DNA of 62,360 nucleotides from Bacteroidota bacterium (lineage in GTDB: Bacteria > Bacteroidota > Bacteroidia > Cytophagales > Cyclobacteriaceae): positions 1 through 62,360 of the forward strand of contig JACOSO010000005.1 of the NCBI GenBank assembly GCA_016178785.1, in the 5' to 3' direction. Position 1 is the stretch's first letter, and the number at the start of each line of letters is the position of its first letter. This document shows positions 43,756-52,557 of this stretch, in pieces. The notes under the pieces are model-generated. The model ran no database searches and was not told where the DNA came from. It was given only the letters and a program-made list of their open reading frames with translations. The position numbers and the translations under genes are program-made.

Positions 43756-44670
43756 ATGAAACTTTATATGGAATCACGCAGAGATTTTATTAAAAAGGGC
43801 TCGCTTACATTGGCCGGCCTTTCGTTGGCAAATCAATCACTATTTTCTTTTCCGAAAACCAATTCACAGCTGGGCCTACAGCTCTATTCCGTGCGCGATG
43901 ACATGAAAAAAGATCCGCTTGGCACACTGAATCAAATTGCGTCCTTCGGATATAAAAATGTAGAGCATGCCAACTATGTTGATCGGAAATTTTATGGCAA
44001 CTCAGCTAAGGAGTTCATGAAGATTTTATCCGATCTGGGTTTGAAAATGCCCAGCGGACACACCGTGTTGGGTAAGCAGCACTGGGACGAACAGAAAAAA
44101 GATTTCACTGACTCCTGGAAATTCACTGTTGAGGATGCAGCCGCTGCCGGCCAGCAATATGTAGTCAGCCCGTGGTTGGATGAAAGTATTTATGAAACTG
44201 AAGATGGCGTTAAACATTTCATGGATGTTTTTAACAAGTGCGGAGAACTTTGCAAAAAACATGGGATGAAGTTCGGCTATCACAATCATCATTTTGAATT
44301 TGCAAAAAAGGTGAACGGAAAAGTCTTGTATGATCTCATACTCGACAATACTGATCCAAAGTTGGTAACTCAGCAGTTAGATACAGGCAACTTGTTTAAT
44401 GGCGGAGTCAAAGCCATCGACATCGTAAAAAAGTATCCGAACCGGTTCGAGCTCATGCATGTGAAGGATGAAATTGAGGTGGCTGGCGGTCACGAAAAAT
44501 ATGAGAGTACCGTTTTAGGTAAAGGCATCGCCCAGGTAAAAGATGTGCTCAGCCTCGGAAAATCAGGTGGAGTAAAATTTATGATCGTTGAGCAAGAAGC
44601 GTATCAAGGCAAAGCACCACTCGACTGTGCCAAAGAAGATTTTGAAATAATGAAGAGCTGGGGTTATTAA
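43756..44670 (+). CDS. Tat-exported sugar phosphate isomerase/epimerase-like protein
   Basis: 304 residues. The twin-arginine signal ESRRDFIKKGSLTLAGLSLA directs folded export. The mature part is an AP-endonuclease-2/xylose-isomerase-like TIM barrel: LGLQLYSVRDDMKKDPLGTL, FGYHNHHFEFAKKVNGKVLY (metal His/Glu), QQLDTGNLFNGGV, MHVKDEIEVAGGH, and VEQEAYQG at the end. In Bacteroidota these usually act in periplasmic or cytoplasmic sugar and inositol-like catabolism. The start may be ATG 43756 or ATG 43768; the second gives a better Tat signal. Confidence 0.87.
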   Translation: MKLYMESRRDFIKKGSLTLAGLSLANQSLFSFPKTNSQLGLQLYSVRDDMKKDPLGTLNQIASFGYKNVEHANYVDRKFYGNSAKEFMKILSDLGLKMPSGHTVLGKQHWDEQKKDFTDSWKFTVEDAAAAGQQYVVSPWLDESIYETEDGVKHFMDVFNKCGELCKKHGMKFGYHNHHFEFAKKVNGKVLYDLILDNTDPKLVTQQLDTGNLFNGGVKAIDIVKKYPNRFELMHVKDEIEVAGGHEKYESTVLGKGIAQVKDVLSLGKSGGVKFMIVEQEAYQGKAPLDCAKEDFEIMKSWGY

Positions 44671-44706
44671 TTAAAATAGACTCATTTAATCTTAAATTAT
44701 TAAATT

Positions 44707-46125
44707 TTGAATCTTGAATCTAAGCAAGGCCAGCTTGTTCGTTCTCTCGGATTACTTTCTGTATTTTTTTTGGTTGCCAGCTCAGTGATCGGCTCGGGTG
44801 TTTATAAAAAAGTAGCGCCTATGGCCGAAGTCATGCAGTCGCCATTGCTGGTGTTACTTGCTTGGGCTCTCGGTGGTGTTCTTACCTTGTTTGGCACGTT
44901 GAGTAATGCCGAAGTCGCGAGCATGCTGGCTGACTCAGGTGGAGAATTTGTTTACTACCGCAAAATCTACAACCGTTTTTTTGCGTTTCTCTATGGCTGG
45001 GCAAATTTCACTGCGATCCGTTCAGCTTCGATCGCCTCGATTGCTTATGTTTTTGCACAGTCATTTAATTCGCTTGTTCCACTTCCTGTCTTACCGGGTG
45101 AACTGTCATCGATCACCGTCTTCGGGTTCTTAACTCCCTTCGACAATTTCGGAGTAAAGGTTTTCACAATCGGGCTCATCATCGGGCTAACCTACATCAA
45201 TTATGTTGGTCTGAAAACCGGTGGCAACTTCAGTAAAGTGGTACTTTATATTGTGATCGCTACTATTGCCATGATCATCGTATTGGGCTTCATCATTGGC
45301 GATGGAAGCTGGCACAACATTACCACCAATGCAACAGGTTACGTTTCACATTCATGGACAGATTCATTTTTTATCAAAAATCTTTTTGCCGCATTGCTTG
45401 GTGCCTTCTGGGCATACGAAGGTTGGAGCACCATTGGCTACCTCGGTGGGGAAATAAAAAATGCACAGCGCAATTTGCCGCTCGGTTTAATTTTCGGGAT
45501 GTTATTCGTGATAGTCGTTTACCTGGGCATCAACTTCACCTATCTCTACGTAATGCCCATCGATCAACTCCTTGCCGATTCAAAATCAACAAACACTATA
45601 GCTGCCGTCACTGTGATGAAACATCTTTTGGGAAATGGCGGAGCCCTTTTCATGTCGCTGCTGATTTTACTCACCACTCTCGGCACGACCAACACCACCA
45701 TCCTTGCAGCGCCAAGATTGTATTTTGCTATGGCAAAGGAAGGTTTGTTTTTTAAAGGAGCAGCTGAGATTCACCCTCAACACAACACGCCTTCAAAAGC
45801 ATTTTTATTCCAGGCGGTGATTGTGTGTTTGCTCGTAATCAGCGGCAGCTTTGATCAGCTTACAGACATGCTGATTTTTGCGTCTTTTATTTTTTATGGC
45901 GCAACTGCCTTGGGAGTTTTTGTTTTACGCGTGAAAATGCCTGACGCTCCTCGCCCCTACAAAGCATGGGGCTATCCGATAGTGCCGGCCATTTTTATTT
46001 TGTTTTGCGTGGCGTTGCTCATCATTACTTTTGCCAGCAAACCTCGTGAAGCAACCATGGGCCTCGTGCTCATGATGACTGGTATTCCGTTTTATTTTTA
46101 TTGGAACAGGAAAGTTAATCGTTAA
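44707..46125 (+). CDS. APC-family amino acid permease
   Basis: 472 residues, 12 membrane helices. TM1 block VASSVIGSGVYKKVAPMAEV (unwound GSG substrate site), LALGGVLTLFGTLSNAEVAS-type TM2 region, TM6 FFIKNLFAALLGAFWAYEGW and a TM8 TTLGTTNTTILAAPRLYFAM block place it in the amino acid/polyamine/organocation family (LAT/BAT-like). The substrate is unknown. TTG 44707 is the only reasonable start (MNLESKQGQLVRSLG). It stands 36 bases after the sugar isomerase gene. Confidence 0.88.
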   Translation: MNLESKQGQLVRSLGLLSVFFLVASSVIGSGVYKKVAPMAEVMQSPLLVLLAWALGGVLTLFGTLSNAEVASMLADSGGEFVYYRKIYNRFFAFLYGWANFTAIRSASIASIAYVFAQSFNSLVPLPVLPGELSSITVFGFLTPFDNFGVKVFTIGLIIGLTYINYVGLKTGGNFSKVVLYIVIATIAMIIVLGFIIGDGSWHNITTNATGYVSHSWTDSFFIKNLFAALLGAFWAYEGWSTIGYLGGEIKNAQRNLPLGLIFGMLFVIVVYLGINFTYLYVMPIDQLLADSKSTNTIAAVTVMKHLLGNGGALFMSLLILLTTLGTTNTTILAAPRLYFAMAKEGLFFKGAAEIHPQHNTPSKAFLFQAVIVCLLVISGSFDQLTDMLIFASFIFYGATALGVFVLRVKMPDAPRPYKAWGYPIVPAIFILFCVALLIITFASKPREATMGLVLMMTGIPFYFYWNRKVNR

Positions 46126-46190
46126 TCGTTAATCGCTGCTTAGTTAATCAGTGATACAACCAGCCATTAAGAATTTTAAACGAATAGCGA

Positions 46191-46583
46191 CTACTTCTTC
46201 ACAAACTTCGAAGCGACAAAACAAAATAGTCCAAGAACCAATCCGCTCACCACACCAATTATCGGACCCATGATGAGCATCATTTGCCGCGGATGCGATG
46301 GCATCCAAGTGTTCATGGCCATCTCCTGCGGATGATTGGCCGCATAGTCAAAGAAAAAAATCACATGGGCCGATGTGACCCAGACACAGTTTACCAAACT
46401 AATAAGAAAGCCATGCAAAAAATAACTCCCGGCACTTTCCTTCGCCACCGCATATGCACAATAAGTAAATATAGCTAGCCAAAGGAAAGGCTCTATCGTT
46501 GACGATATCCACCACACTGAACCGATGCCCATTGCCAATCCGAATGCTGAAAGTTGAATGATGAGTTTCCAATTCAAGTTCAT
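46191..46583 (-). CDS. Small membrane protein of unknown function (130 aa)
   Basis: Four hydrophobic segments (about 8-28, 32-48, 53-75, 100-125); a His/Met-rich loop between the third and fourth (AANHPQEMAMNTWMPSHPRQ). Not recognised as a named family. It is convergent with the upstream permease gene, in a gap carrying GTTAATCGTTAATCG repeats (46117-46133). Confidence 0.65.
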   Translation of the reverse strand: MNLNWKLIIQLSAFGLAMGIGSVWWISSTIEPFLWLAIFTYCAYAVAKESAGSYFLHGFLISLVNCVWVTSAHVIFFFDYAANHPQEMAMNTWMPSHPRQMMLIMGPIIGVVSGLVLGLFCFVASKFVKK

Positions 46584-46785
46584 AATGTTTGGGTTTAGGG
46601 TGAGAAGTAATTCAATTTAAGAATAAACCTTGATTTTGTATTGGCCGCTTTTGATCTGATCCCCATGACTATCAGATAATTTTTCTTTATCAGGCTAATC
46701 ATTCATTCTGAAAAAGAAATGCCTTTGTTATCAAAGCAAAAAAATGTCAATGAATAATCCGGGTTAAAAATGTATTTTTCAGATC

Positions 46786-48108
46786 ATGTCACCGCAACCC
46801 GAACTCAAACGTACACTCTCACCTTTGATGGTTTGGGGACTGGGCGTAGGTTATGTTATCTCTGGAAATTATTTTGGGTGGAACTTAGGTCTTGAAAAAG
46901 GTGGCACATTAGGAATGGCCATCGCTCTTTTTTTCATCATCATTCTTTACATCACTTTTACTTTCAGTTACACCGAATTGGCCTGTGCCATCCCAAAATC
47001 AGGCGGTGCGTTTGATTATGCAAGGCGCGCCCTTGGCAAAGATGCCGGCTTCATCACGGGCATGGCACAGAACATCGAATTCATTTTTGCTCCCCCTGCT
47101 ATTGCCTTTGCCATTGGCACATACTTTAATATTTTTTTTCAGGATCTATCGGTTACATTCATTGCAATCCTTGCTTACCTATTTTTCTTTTCGATCAATG
47201 TGGCAGGCGTAAAGGTGGCAGCCGTTTTTGAATTGGTTGTGACTGCGCTTGCCGTGATAGCCGTGCTTTTATTCAGTGGAATTTCATTTCCTCATTTTGA
47301 TGCAAGTCACCTAAAGCTAAATGCTTTTCCATTCGGGTGGAGTGGTGTCTTTGCCGCAACTCCATTTGCCATTTGGTTTTTTCTCGGCATCGAAGGTGTT
47401 GCCAATCTTGCTGAAGAAGCCATTAATCCGAAGCGAACGATCATGCTGGGGTTTGGATCTGCAATTATCACTTTAGTATTGTTGTGTATAATCACATTTG
47501 TAAGTTCGATTGGTATTGCGGGGTGGGAAGCAATTGTTTTTAAAACTGACGGCACAACTTCTGATTCACCGCTTCCTTTGGCAATGGCGCACATTGTTGA
47601 TAGCGGTCAGTGGCCGTATCAAATGTTGGTAATGGTAGGTCTGCTTGGGTTGGTTGCTTCTTTTCACGGATTGATGCTTGCTGCCGGAAGATCAACACTC
47701 GAGTTTGGAAGAGTAAATTATGCTCCCGCATTTCTCGGAAAAATCCATCCGCGTTTTCAAACGCCTGCCAACGCTCTTTTCATCAACATGATCCTTGGCA
47801 TCGCAGCTTTGCTTACTGGCAAGACAGGCGAGATCATCACCATTTCTGTTTTTGGTGCTCTCACGCTTTACATCCTTTCGATGATTTCTTTACTGAAACT
47901 TCGAAAAAAGGAACCCGGGCTTCATCGACCATTTCGAGTACCGCTTTTTCCCTTCTTTCCAATCGTTGCATTAGTAATTGCAAGTGCATCGCTTGTGGCA
48001 ATGGCATTTTACAATAGCAAGCTCGCGCTAATTTACTTTTTGATTCTCGGGTTGAGTTTTGCTGCCTTTAAACTTCAAAAAGTCATTTCAGCCTCAAAAA
48101 GTCAATAA
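46786..48108 (+). CDS. eat: APC-family permease, ethanolamine permease-like
   Basis: 440 residues, 12 helices. The N-terminal block LSPLMVWGLGVGYVISGNYF then GWNLGLEKGGTLG and the TM3 stretch ELACAIPKSGGAFDYARRAL with MAQNIEFIFAPPAIAFAIGT closely match ethanolamine permeases of the Eat type. It lies upstream of a GS-like ligase on the same strand, interrupted only by an antisense toxin-antitoxin pair. Substrate inferred from family resemblance and context. Confidence 0.72.
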   Translation: MSPQPELKRTLSPLMVWGLGVGYVISGNYFGWNLGLEKGGTLGMAIALFFIIILYITFTFSYTELACAIPKSGGAFDYARRALGKDAGFITGMAQNIEFIFAPPAIAFAIGTYFNIFFQDLSVTFIAILAYLFFFSINVAGVKVAAVFELVVTALAVIAVLLFSGISFPHFDASHLKLNAFPFGWSGVFAATPFAIWFFLGIEGVANLAEEAINPKRTIMLGFGSAIITLVLLCIITFVSSIGIAGWEAIVFKTDGTTSDSPLPLAMAHIVDSGQWPYQMLVMVGLLGLVASFHGLMLAAGRSTLEFGRVNYAPAFLGKIHPRFQTPANALFINMILGIAALLTGKTGEIITISVFGALTLYILSMISLLKLRKKEPGLHRPFRVPLFPFFPIVALVIASASLVAMAFYNSKLALIYFLILGLSFAAFKLQKVISASKSQ

Positions 48109-48508
48109 TAAATTTCCTTGGGCTGATAACGGGTAGTTGTTGTGAGACTCTTTGGTAGTCTTTCAAATTATTTGTGATGAAAAAGTCAAGTCGCTCTTCT
48201 TCTAAAGCTGTGAAATATTGAAAAGTATCTTCTAAATCAGTAAAGGAGCCGTCTAAAGAGATGCGCAACGCATTCTTTTGCGTAGGTAAAATAGAAATAA
48301 AGCGCAGATAATCTCCCAACAATTTTCGTGTCTCAGCGGCAGAAACATTTTTTCGGATGACGTAAGCTAACGTATAGAAAGAGGCCGAAGACGCGTATCC
48401 GTGCGTTTGCCCCTCTTCACAAGATCTCAGCAAGTTGGACGAATGAGTATCGCGATCCAGCAAATGGTCAAGAAAAACGTTAGTATCTAAAAAGACACTA
48501 TACGCCAT
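48083..48508 (-). CDS. PIN-domain toxin (VapC-like)
   Basis: 141 residues. First acidic motif FLDTNVFLDHLLDRD at residues 6-20; central Glu in SFYTLAYVIRK is less clear; second acidic cluster SFTDLEDTFQYFTALEEERL; last motif FFITNNLKDYQRV where VapC has TxDxxD-like residues. PIN toxins cleave tRNA or rRNA. The gene overlaps the antitoxin end by 11 bases and the convergent permease end by 26. Confidence 0.83.
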   Translation of the reverse strand: MAYSVFLDTNVFLDHLLDRDTHSSNLLRSCEEGQTHGYASSASFYTLAYVIRKNVSAAETRKLLGDYLRFISILPTQKNALRISLDGSFTDLEDTFQYFTALEEERLDFFITNNLKDYQRVSQQLPVISPRKFIIDFLRLK

Positions 48509-48737
48509 GCTTCTGCTGGTAATATTCTTTTCGAATATCCCTATTACTCATGGATGAGAATTTTTTCTTAAGCAATCCGCGAGAAGCATTAACAGCCGAA
48601 TATTTTCTATTTTTTCCAATGAGACTTTTCAAGAATTTCTCAATTACGAAAGAAAGGCTTTCGGAAGTCTTTTCAACATGATTCTTCGCTTTTTGAACGA
48701 TTTCCTCTTCAATCGTCAATGTGAGTTTAGTTTTCAT
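48498..48737 (-). CDS. DUF6364-like antitoxin
   Basis: 79 residues: KTKLTLTIEEEIVQKAKNHV is a ribbon-helix-helix-like start, followed by SESLSFVIEKFLKSLIG and a basic C-terminal region that would bind the toxin. This small family is regularly paired with PIN toxins in Bacteroidota. First gene of the operon, with palindromes around its promoter (48740-48770) expected for autorepression. Confidence 0.82.
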   Translation of the reverse strand: MKTKLTLTIEEEIVQKAKNHVEKTSESLSFVIEKFLKSLIGKNRKYSAVNASRGLLKKKFSSMSNRDIRKEYYQQKHGV

Positions 48738-48739
48738 AG

Positions 48740-48770
48740 ATACACGTGTAGTTATGCAAATATACGTATT
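48740..48770 (-). promoter_or_regulatory. Toxin-antitoxin promoter with two palindromic operators
   Basis: Minus strand: -7 box TATATTTG (48764-48757), exact TAnnTTTG. Perfect palindromes TACACGTGTA (48741-48750) and ATACGTAT (48762-48769) flank and overlap it, just before the antitoxin ATG. This is the usual layout for autoregulation by an RHH antitoxin; inferred from position. Confidence 0.7.
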
Positions 48771-48839
48771 CAGTTTAAAGTTGTAATTTATTCGGCTAAT
48801 CTGCCCATTTCATTTAATTTAGTATTTCAACTTCTTCCC

Positions 48840-50195
48840 ATGACCGAACGCGCAATCATTGAGTTTGTAAAAAAACATCCTGCAGGAAAAGTCAAGATCG
48901 CCTACGCAGACATTGACGGTATCCTTAGAGGCAAATACATTTCTACCGAAAAGTTTTTGTCGATTGTGGATGGTGACACTTCGTTTTGTGATGTGATTTT
49001 TGGGTGGGACAGCAATGATGCTGCTTACGATAACACCGATTACACCGGCTGGCATTCCGGCTACCCCGATGCCCCCGCGCGACTGGACATAGATACTTTT
49101 AGAAAAATTCCGTGGGAAAATGATCTTCCTTTTTTTCTTGGGGAGCTTTTAGACGACAAAGGCAAACCCGCTCAAGTTTGTCCCCGCCAATTATTAAAAA
49201 AAGTTTTGGGCGATGCACAACGCGTTGGCTTCACCCCCATTTTCGCGCAAGAGTTTGAATGGTTCAACTTTGCTGAAACCCCACAAAGCGTTCGGTCTAA
49301 AAATTATAAAGACCTCACGCCACTCTCACCGGGTATGTTTGGCTATTCCATTCTCAGATCAACTTTACAAAATCCATTCTTTACCGATCTCTTCGAGCTT
49401 CTGAAAAAATTCGATGTACCCATTGAAGGACTGCACACTGAAACAGGCCCCGGAGTTTTGGAAGCTGCCATTGCTCATTCAGGAATTTTAGAAGCTGCCG
49501 ACCGCGCATTGCTTTTCAAAACGGCAGTGAAAGAAATTGCCTATCAGCATAACATCATGGCCACATTCATGGCAAAGATCAGTGAAACACTTCCAGGCTG
49601 CGGAGGACACGTGCATCAAAGTCTGTGGGACAAGGCCGCAAAGAAAAATCTTTTTCACAGCGACAAGGACAAAAACGGAATGAGCGATGTGATGAGGAGT
49701 TATACAGCCGGCCAGTTGTTTTGTCTTCCCTATATTTTACCCATGTATGCGCCAACCGTGAACAGCTACAAACGTTTGGTTGAAGGAGCCTGGGCGCCTA
49801 CTACATTAACCTGGGGAATTGACAATCGTACAGTTGCCCTGCGTGTGATCAGCGGTAGCAGCAAATCGTGCCGCCTTGAAACGCGTGTGATCGGATCTGA
49901 TGTAAATCCTTACCTCGCTATGACGGCTGCGCTTGCATCTGGCTTGTACGGCATCAAAAAGAAATTGAAGCTTCAACAAGTTACCGAAGGCAACGGCTAC
50001 CGCGATTTCACTCATGGCACCTTGCCTACAACTTTGAACGAAGCAACAGATGCAATGAAAAATTCAACGGTTGCAAAAGAAATCTTTGGCGAAACATTTA
50101 CCGAGCACTTTGTTCAAACCCGCGAATGGGAATGGCGCCAACATCTCAAACCTGTAACCGACTGGGAAATGAAAAGATATTTTGAGATCATCTAA
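48840..50195 (+). CDS. Glutamine synthetase-like gamma-glutamyl-amine ligase
   Basis: 452 residues from ATG 48840 (MTERAIIEFVKKHPAGKVKI); longer starts read into the toxin-antitoxin promoter. GS beta-grasp and catalytic motifs: YADIDGILRGKY, GLHTETGPGVLEAAIAHSGI (metal Glu), LPGCGGHVHQSLWD (GGxHxHxS), APTTLTWGIDNRTVALRV and SCRLETRVIGSDVNPYLAM. It fits the GlnA3/PuuA-like group that joins glutamate to amines rather than ammonia (DxDG-type N-terminus; no adenylylation site). Next to the ethanolamine-type permease, ethanolamine is the best guess, polyamines the alternative. Confidence 0.82.
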   Translation: MTERAIIEFVKKHPAGKVKIAYADIDGILRGKYISTEKFLSIVDGDTSFCDVIFGWDSNDAAYDNTDYTGWHSGYPDAPARLDIDTFRKIPWENDLPFFLGELLDDKGKPAQVCPRQLLKKVLGDAQRVGFTPIFAQEFEWFNFAETPQSVRSKNYKDLTPLSPGMFGYSILRSTLQNPFFTDLFELLKKFDVPIEGLHTETGPGVLEAAIAHSGILEAADRALLFKTAVKEIAYQHNIMATFMAKISETLPGCGGHVHQSLWDKAAKKNLFHSDKDKNGMSDVMRSYTAGQLFCLPYILPMYAPTVNSYKRLVEGAWAPTTLTWGIDNRTVALRVISGSSKSCRLETRVIGSDVNPYLAMTAALASGLYGIKKKLKLQQVTEGNGYRDFTHGTLPTTLNEATDAMKNSTVAKEIFGETFTEHFVQTREWEWRQHLKPVTDWEMKRYFEII

Positions 50196-50198
50196 CAC

Positions 50199-51110
50199 AT
50201 GAGTACGCTCCAGCGATTTAACCAGCTCAAAGCACTTCGTGTCCGCAGAATTAATATCGCAAGCGGAATCAAAGATGCTTTTTTTATTATACTGGGTGTT
50301 GGTGCTGCCGGCTTCGGACTGAAAGGATTTTTGTTGCCAAATCATTTTTTAGATGGAGGGGTGATGGGCATCTCTCTTCTGGTGAATTTACTTTACAATA
50401 TCGATCTCTCTATTTTAGTGCTGGTTATCAACATTCCGTTTATCATCATCGGTTACACGCAAGTTTCCAAGGTATTTGCCGTTAAAACGCTAATCGCCAT
50501 TATTTTGCTCGCATTGGCCCTGGCTTATGTTGATTTTCCAACGATCACCTCAGACAAGCTTCTCATCGCATTTTTCGGGGGATTCTTTTTGGGTGCGGGT
50601 ATTGGTTTATCGATTCGCGGAGGAAGTGTACTTGACGGCACAGAAATATTGGCCATCTACTCGAGTCGCAAAACAACGCTTACCGTTGGTGACATCATTC
50701 TTGTACTTAACATCATCATCTTTTCAGCGGCTGCTTACCTTATGCACATCGAAACTGCGCTGTACGCGATACTCACTTACCTTGTAGCCAGCAAAACGGT
50801 CGACTTTGTAGTTCATGGTATTGAAGAATATACAAGCGTAATGATCGTCTCCGAAAAAAGCAATGAGATCAAAGATGCTATCATTAACAAAATGGGCCGA
50901 GGTGTAACAGTGCTCAAAGGCAAGAGCGGTTTCGGAAAGAAAGGCCACCGTACATTTGATGTGGACGTAATTTTTTCAGTAATCACCCGTCTGGAACTTC
51001 AGAAGCTGAAAACAGAAATTGCTAAAATAGACCCGGAAGCTTTTGTCGTTGAAAATAGCGTGAATGATATCAAAGGTGGTATGATTAAGAAAAGGCCGTT
51101 GGAGGAGTAA
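50199..51110 (+). CDS. YitT family membrane protein
   Basis: 303 residues: five or six membrane helices (DAFFIILGVGAAGFGLKGFL; GGVMGISLLVNLL; FFLGAGIGLSIRGGSVLDGT) and a C-terminal cytoplasmic DUF2179 domain (GRGVTVLKGKSGFGKKGHRT, then VDVIFSVITRLELQKLK). This matches the YitT/YpjC group, function unknown. It starts 3 bases after the ligase stop, so it is co-transcribed with it. Confidence 0.92.
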   Translation: MSTLQRFNQLKALRVRRINIASGIKDAFFIILGVGAAGFGLKGFLLPNHFLDGGVMGISLLVNLLYNIDLSILVLVINIPFIIIGYTQVSKVFAVKTLIAIILLALALAYVDFPTITSDKLLIAFFGGFFLGAGIGLSIRGGSVLDGTEILAIYSSRKTTLTVGDIILVLNIIIFSAAAYLMHIETALYAILTYLVASKTVDFVVHGIEEYTSVMIVSEKSNEIKDAIINKMGRGVTVLKGKSGFGKKGHRTFDVDVIFSVITRLELQKLKTEIAKIDPEAFVVENSVNDIKGGMIKKRPLEE

Positions 51111-51125
51111 TGATACCAAGTGTTC

Positions 51126-51380
51126 ATGATGCTCAAGTGCCGCACCGGAAAAAGAGTCTACCAGACCGAAAGCCTGGCGGAAGATGCATTGATTGATGCC
51201 CACAGCAGAAATCAATATGCAAGTACAGGCCCCTTAGCAGTGTATCAATGTGAAGAATGCGCCTATTATCATTTTACCAGCAAAGGACCAATGAACAAAA
51301 GATTGGCAGAACAAATCGCGAGTGGAAAAATAAAACTCCAACAGCAAGCCAACGAATGGAGTCGCAAATGGAAAAAGTGA
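51126..51380 (+). CDS. Small protein with CxxC-like pair, conserved-looking
   Basis: About 84 residues from ATG 51126 or 51129: LKCRTGKRVYQTESLAEDAL, then PLAVYQCEECAYYHFTSKGP. Cys-x-x-Cys and an upstream Cys/His suggest a small zinc ribbon. The C-terminal 29 codons are duplicated in tandem downstream. Family not named with confidence. Confidence 0.7.
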   Translation: MMLKCRTGKRVYQTESLAEDALIDAHSRNQYASTGPLAVYQCEECAYYHFTSKGPMNKRLAEQIASGKIKLQQQANEWSRKWKK

Positions 51381-51600
51381 TGGCTCGTGAGGACACGAGC
51401 CATGGCGCAGTTTTACCAGCAAAGGTCCAATGAACAAAAAATTGCCAGAGCAAATCGCGAGTGGAAAAATAAAACTCCACCAGCAAGCCAACGAATGGAG
51501 TCGCAAATTGAAAAAGTGATGGCTCGTGAGGACACGAGCCATGGCGTAGAGAAAAATAAGACTCCAACAGTAAGCCAATGAGTGGAGCGGTAAGTGGAAG
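51272..51600 (+). repeat. Tandem duplication of a gene tail with REP-like hairpin (period 139)
   Basis: The segment from TTTTACCAGCAAAGG (51272) to the hairpin GGCTCGTG-AGGA-CACGAGCC after the stop recurs at 51411 (period 139) and, with a 52-base deletion, again from about 51551. Copy 2 still encodes 29 residues (MNKKLPEQIASGKIKLHQQA...). Hairpins at 51381-51402 and 51520-51541 have perfect 9-bp stems. The 328-base gap before the next gene is filled by this. Confidence 0.85.
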
Positions 51601-51681
51601 AAATAACTTCACTCAGAAGGCAAACAAAACAAAGGTTCGATTATTTCTTAGCGGCTCTGTGCCATTGCGTGAACCATCAGG

Positions 51682-51689
51682 TATCTTTG
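51682..51689 (+). promoter_or_regulatory. -7 box (TATCTTTG)
   Basis: Exact TAnnTTTG 19 bases before the ATG at 51709. No clear TTTG at -33. Confidence 0.5.
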
Positions 51690-51708
51690 CAACATAAAGC
51701 AAGAACTT

Positions 51709-52086
51709 ATGGTGAACCGCTATGAAGGGGAGATTCACATCAACCCTATCCGGATTTTACGAAATGATGACTTCAACAATGATGGGCTGATTAAAGACAT
51801 TACGGCTACACTGAATCAAGCCATTGACTTGAATCATAAAATCACGCAACGGTTGCAAGGATTTAAGGCGTTGCTTGAAGCAAAAAAAATTCCGGGTGGT
51901 GTCCAGTTTCGGTTTGCCGAAGGTGGTTACATCGGTGTAAAAGGGTTATCTGATGATCTGCTAAAAGAATTCGCCTCTCAGGGTCTAATCGAATTATTTG
52001 ATTTTGCCACTGATAAAGACTGGGTGAAAAAATACGGGCCACAATTCGGTTTGGTCTGGGAGAATGGAAGAGCTGTTGAGATTTGA
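51709..52086 (+). CDS. Protein of unknown function (125 aa)
   Basis: Soluble, mixed alpha/beta: VNRYEGEIHINPIRILRNDD, a helix LNQAIDLNHKITQRLQGFKA, then FRFAEGGYIGVKGLSDDLLK and FGLVWENGRAVEI. No motif recognised. It overlaps the reading frame of the next gene near 52083-52086, and a real start at 52098 for that gene leaves an 11-base gap, so they are probably one operon. Confidence 0.6.
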   Translation: MVNRYEGEIHINPIRILRNDDFNNDGLIKDITATLNQAIDLNHKITQRLQGFKALLEAKKIPGGVQFRFAEGGYIGVKGLSDDLLKEFASQGLIELFDFATDKDWVKKYGPQFGLVWENGRAVEI

Positions 52087-52097
52087 ATCTCTTCGAA

Positions 52098-52556
52098 ATG
52101 AATTATCCCGATTTAAAAAAACAGTTACATACACTTTGCATCGCCATTGTTCAGCAACGAATTGTTCTTGCTAAGCAGGCAATGGATTCTGCGCAGGAGT
52201 CTGCCAACCAGGAAGAGAAAAGCAGTGCAGGTGATAAATATGAAACAGGTCGTGCTATGGCGCAGATCGAGCGTGATCAAGCCGCACAACAACTGGACGA
52301 AGGACTCAAGTTGAAAAAGGCATTGGATCAGATCAACCCAAACAGTTCTTCCATTAAAGCAGGATTAGGAAGTTTGGTGATCACCGATCAAAATCGTTTT
52401 TACATTTCGATCAGCGCGGGAAAACTGGAGGTTGATGGAAAAGAGTATATCGCCATTTCTCCGCAATCACCGATAGGCAAACTACTTTTAAATCGTAACA
52501 TAAATGACGAGATCAAATTTCAGAATATGGCTCAGGCTATTCTTGAAATCCACTAA
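52098..52556 (+). CDS. GreA/GreB C-terminal-like protein
   Basis: About 152 residues from ATG 52098 (MNYPDLKKQLHTLCIAIVQQ). The N-terminal half is a long helical hairpin (AKQAMDSAQESANQEEKSSA, then MAQIERDQAAQQLDEGLKLK), the C-terminal half a small beta domain GSLVITDQNRFYISISAGKL ... YIAISPQSPIGKLLLNR, like the Gre FKBP-like domain (SPIGKALLGK in GreA). Its lack of the full Gre N-terminal acidic tip makes a transcription-factor role uncertain. Confidence 0.68.
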   Translation: MNYPDLKKQLHTLCIAIVQQRIVLAKQAMDSAQESANQEEKSSAGDKYETGRAMAQIERDQAAQQLDEGLKLKKALDQINPNSSSIKAGLGSLVITDQNRFYISISAGKLEVDGKEYIAISPQSPIGKLLLNRNINDEIKFQNMAQAILEIH

Positions 52557-52557
52557 A

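Noticed and set aside
51387..51581. 64-codon plus-strand frame in the duplicated gene tail
   Set aside because: It is the duplicated tail read in the wrong frame; the original frame in copy 2 is the one resembling the parent gene.
51272..51600. CRISPR-like repeat array
   Set aside because: Units are 139 bases, contain coding sequence and are not separated by unique spacers of constant length; no cas genes.
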